Below, piece after piece: positions 63,301 to 64,000 of a DNA stretch of 64,000 bases. Source of the DNA: Gemmatimonadales bacterium (GTDB lineage Bacteria > Gemmatimonadota > Gemmatimonadetes > Longimicrobiales > Gaopeijiaceae); NCBI GenBank assembly GCA_020344755.1, contig CP070829.1, forward strand, positions 130,454 to 194,453, written 5' to 3'. Each line of letters starts with the position of its first letter. Position 1 is the first letter of the stretch. Position numbers and translations under genes: made by a program. Below the pieces are notes generated by a model. The model was not told the origin of the DNA. It was given only the letters and a program-made list of their open reading frames with translations, and searched no databases.

Positions 63301-63679
63301 CTCGGATTCCGGCGGAGCCCGTCCCCACGTAGATGACGTTGGGGTCCCCGGGTGCGACTTCCACAGCACCGATGGAGCCCACGTCCAGGAAGCCGTCGGT
63401 GACGTTCTCCCAGCTCTCCCCTGCGTCCCGGGTGATCCAGACGCCCCCGCCGGTGGTCCCCATCACGTAGTGATACGGGTCGTCCGGGAAGCCACCCACC
63501 GCGGTCACCCGCCCCCCCCGGTAGGGGCCCACCATCCGGTACTCGACGGTGGAGAGGAGATCCGGGTGGACCGTCTGGTTCGGTTCCAGGTCCTGGGCCG
63601 AGGCCCCAGGGGCCGGGGAGAGGAGGGCGAGGAGGGCGAGGAGGACTGCGACGCCCGCGGCTGGGGAAAGGCGTTTCAT
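60377..63679 (-). CDS. Secreted BNR/sortilin (VPS10)-like multi-propeller protein
   Basis: 1100-aa exported protein. Signal peptide at 1-29 (AAGVAVLLALLALLSPAPGASAQ). From about residue 45 to 780 it contains many BNR/Asp-box repeats (SxDxGxxW), e.g. TRDAGESWENV, STDRGKSWSF, TRDGGASWERV, STDGGDNWTRL and TTDGGMSWETI, as in VPS10/sortilin-like and oligoxyloglucan-reducing-end-hydrolase-like propellers. A strongly acidic insert near residues 820-870 separates these from a C-terminal helical part. The ATG at 63679 begins the signal peptide although the frame is open further upstream. Ligand unknown. Confidence 0.87.
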   Translation of the reverse strand: MKRLSPAAGVAVLLALLALLSPAPGASAQDLEPNQTVHPDLLSTVEYRMVGPYRGGRVTAVGGFPDDPYHYVMGTTGGGVWITRDAGESWENVTDGFLDVGSIGAVEVAPGDPNVIYVGTGSAGIRGNVSTGRGVWRSTDRGKSWSFLGLPDAGLIGKIQVDPRDPDVAFVAALGNGFAKNEERGVYRTRDGGASWERVLFVADSVGAVDIVMNPRNPRELYAGMWRAERKPWTLVDASRDGGVWKSTDGGDNWTRLTDPSVDNGLPSEALFGRIGLAISPADPDRVWALISAPDPHGGIWRTDDGGESWRKVTRDRRFRQRHWYYSHLEADPRDPNTVYVLNTGMYRSVDGGEDWERIRVPHGDVHDLWIHPDDPEAMVVGNDGGAQVSLNAGRSWSTMHNQPTAEFYRVEVDHQFPYRLYGAQQDNSTISVTSRVAGDLSPEQDWRSVGGAESGHISVHPHPDSAHIVWAGNYIGQIDRSNLRTGESRNMILYPQMGDGVAPRDARYRFQWNAPILISRHDPQVVYHTSQYVHRTTDGGMSWETISPDLTTDNEAQQGLPGGPLQVDHTGVEVYNTVFVLSESPHQAAELWAGTDDGRVHITRDGGGSWTEITPDRMPPEGTVNSIDLSPNTPGRAVMAVYRYRDGDFRPYVFLTEDFGESWDLLTDGTNGIPADHPVRVVREDPDREGLLYAGTEFGMFVSFDGGAHWQPFQQNLPRTPITDLKVHRRDLVVSTQGRSFWILDDVTPLHAMQDAIRESTLHLFQPRDATLARFRATGGDRAPEDAPNGVVLDYWVGDGVDEVEIEVLDSSGMVIREFEGAVEEGDADEGGEAGATDAEGEEGDIPEGEDVTAEDAEDEEAEDPNLQEEELEVAPGMNRFVWDLRYPGPDVISTAQFSLANTGGAWAPPGSYTLRVEVGEVERDVTVQVGLDPRIPTVTAADMQAQFALTMQVRDRLTEVHNAIREIRSIREQTRDFVARARDGEWPEEAVAELDSLADAMGETLTEVEEALIQTRSESGQDPINFPPMLDDQLAYLYSHVNGSYGRPTAGSYQRFDDLVAETEPLLERLEGVVAEQVPAFNAALERAGIGAVVTRNR

Positions 63680-63735
63680 GGGGAGTGCGGCGAAGGGACG
63701 GAAGGGTCGCTGCGGGCATCCTGGGGCGCCGCACC

Positions 63736-64000
63736 TCAGAAGACCAGACCCACCGCCTTCACCACCAGCCAACCGGCGGCCCACGCCCCGGCGGCCAGGA
63801 CCCCCAATCCGGACACCAGGACGGCACCCACCAGGAAACGACTCCGGCGGGCGGTCCGCTCCGGCGCCGCCACGTGGGCTTCCAGGAGCTCGAGATTCCG
63901 ATTGTTGGCCTTCCACGTCGCGTCGAAGAGATCCCCCAGGAGGGGAACGACACCGGCCACGGCATCTCCCAGGATGTTCCCCAGCATCCGGAGGAGCAGG
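63736..64000 (-). CDS. DUF4112 protein, 5' end beyond the window
   Basis: C-terminal part of a DUF4112 family membrane protein. The hallmark GVVPLLGDLFDATWKANNRNLELLE is present, preceded by MLGNILGDAVAG. It is followed by a basic stretch and one membrane helix (LVGAVLVSGLGVLAAGAWAAGWLVV). The coding frame stays open to the window edge (LLLR before the internal Met at 63987), and family proteins usually have a further 40-60 residues at the N-terminus. The true start therefore lies outside the window. Function unknown. Confidence 0.75.
   Translation of the reverse strand, partial: LLLRMLGNILGDAVAGVVPLLGDLFDATWKANNRNLELLEAHVAAPERTARRSRFLVGAVLVSGLGVLAAGAWAAGWLVVKAVGLVF

Noticed and set aside
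1-64000. tRNA, rRNA, riboswitch or CRISPR features
   Set aside because: I saw no cloverleaf with a GTTCRA arm, no rRNA-like stretch, no regularly spaced short repeats and no known riboswitch core. Short structured RNAs could still be missed by eye.

Overview
The window is 64 kb of high-GC, densely coding chromosomal DNA. It carries many secreted peptidases, Ser/Thr kinases with large extracytoplasmic C-termini, ECF sigma/anti-sigma pairs, an outer-membrane-type DUF5916 protein, a long BNR/sortilin-like repeat protein and several DUF-type housekeeping partners. That gene set, with repeated GTG/TTG starts and stop-start overlaps, is typical of Gemmatimonadota. This is an inference from protein families; no rRNA or other phylogenetic marker is present. 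I saw no tRNA, rRNA, CRISPR array, transposase or integrase.

Layout. 0-7.9 kb (+): an M14 carboxypeptidase, an M28 lipoprotein peptidase, a small secreted protein, an iodotyrosine-deiodinase-type flavoprotein, a GCS2 ligase fused to CBS domains, an aspartoacylase-like enzyme and an SRAP protein. 7.9-11.3 kb (-): a Ycf46-type AAA ATPase and an N-acyl-D-amino-acid deacylase. 11.4-20.7 kb (+): archaeal-type phosphoglycerate mutase, TPR protein, an M16 peptidase pair, NUDIX hydrolase, ECF sigma, anti-sigma, holA and a SPOR protein. 20.7-36.9 kb: DUF302 (-), S9 peptidase, SLC12-like transporter, small tail-anchored protein, VIT/vWA protein with a second sigma/anti-sigma pair, second S9 peptidase, DUF5916 protein and an NAD-binding/DUF2867 protein. 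37.0-45.8 kb (-): PilZ, two M14 proteins, a kinase, a SnoaL-like lipoprotein and an amidohydrolase. 46.0-56.4 kb (+): an aerobic CO dehydrogenase locus. 56.4-64 kb: a methyltransferase (+), then a kinase with a propeller-like C-terminus, a sortilin-like protein and a partial DUF4112 gene (-).

The main metabolic unit is the CO dehydrogenase locus at 46.0-56.4 kb. Its large subunit carries the AYRCSFR active-site loop diagnostic of form I (Mo-Cu) CO dehydrogenase. The structural genes coxM-coxS-coxL are preceded by two XdhC half-proteins, a MoeA-MobA fusion for cofactor synthesis, coxD, coxE and coxG. They are followed, after a perfect hairpin terminator, by a full XdhC protein fused to a YHS metal-binding-type domain. 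The organism is therefore predicted to oxidise atmospheric or low-level CO.

The strongest structural oddity is at 35.4-37.0 kb. A 56-bp sequence covering the 3' end of the DUF5916 gene occurs again 1497 bp downstream with one mismatch. The NAD-binding gene lies exactly between the copies. It has no ATG/GTG/TTG start upstream of its Rossmann motif but does have an ATC codon correctly spaced from a GGGAGGG site that lies inside the repeat. Other notable non-coding signals are a shared GTCCTC-N4-GAGGAC dyad upstream of the NUDIX and sigma genes, a GGCAAA-G-TTTGCC palindrome upstream of a small membrane protein, and a 41-bp REP-like dyad on both sides of the second kinase gene.
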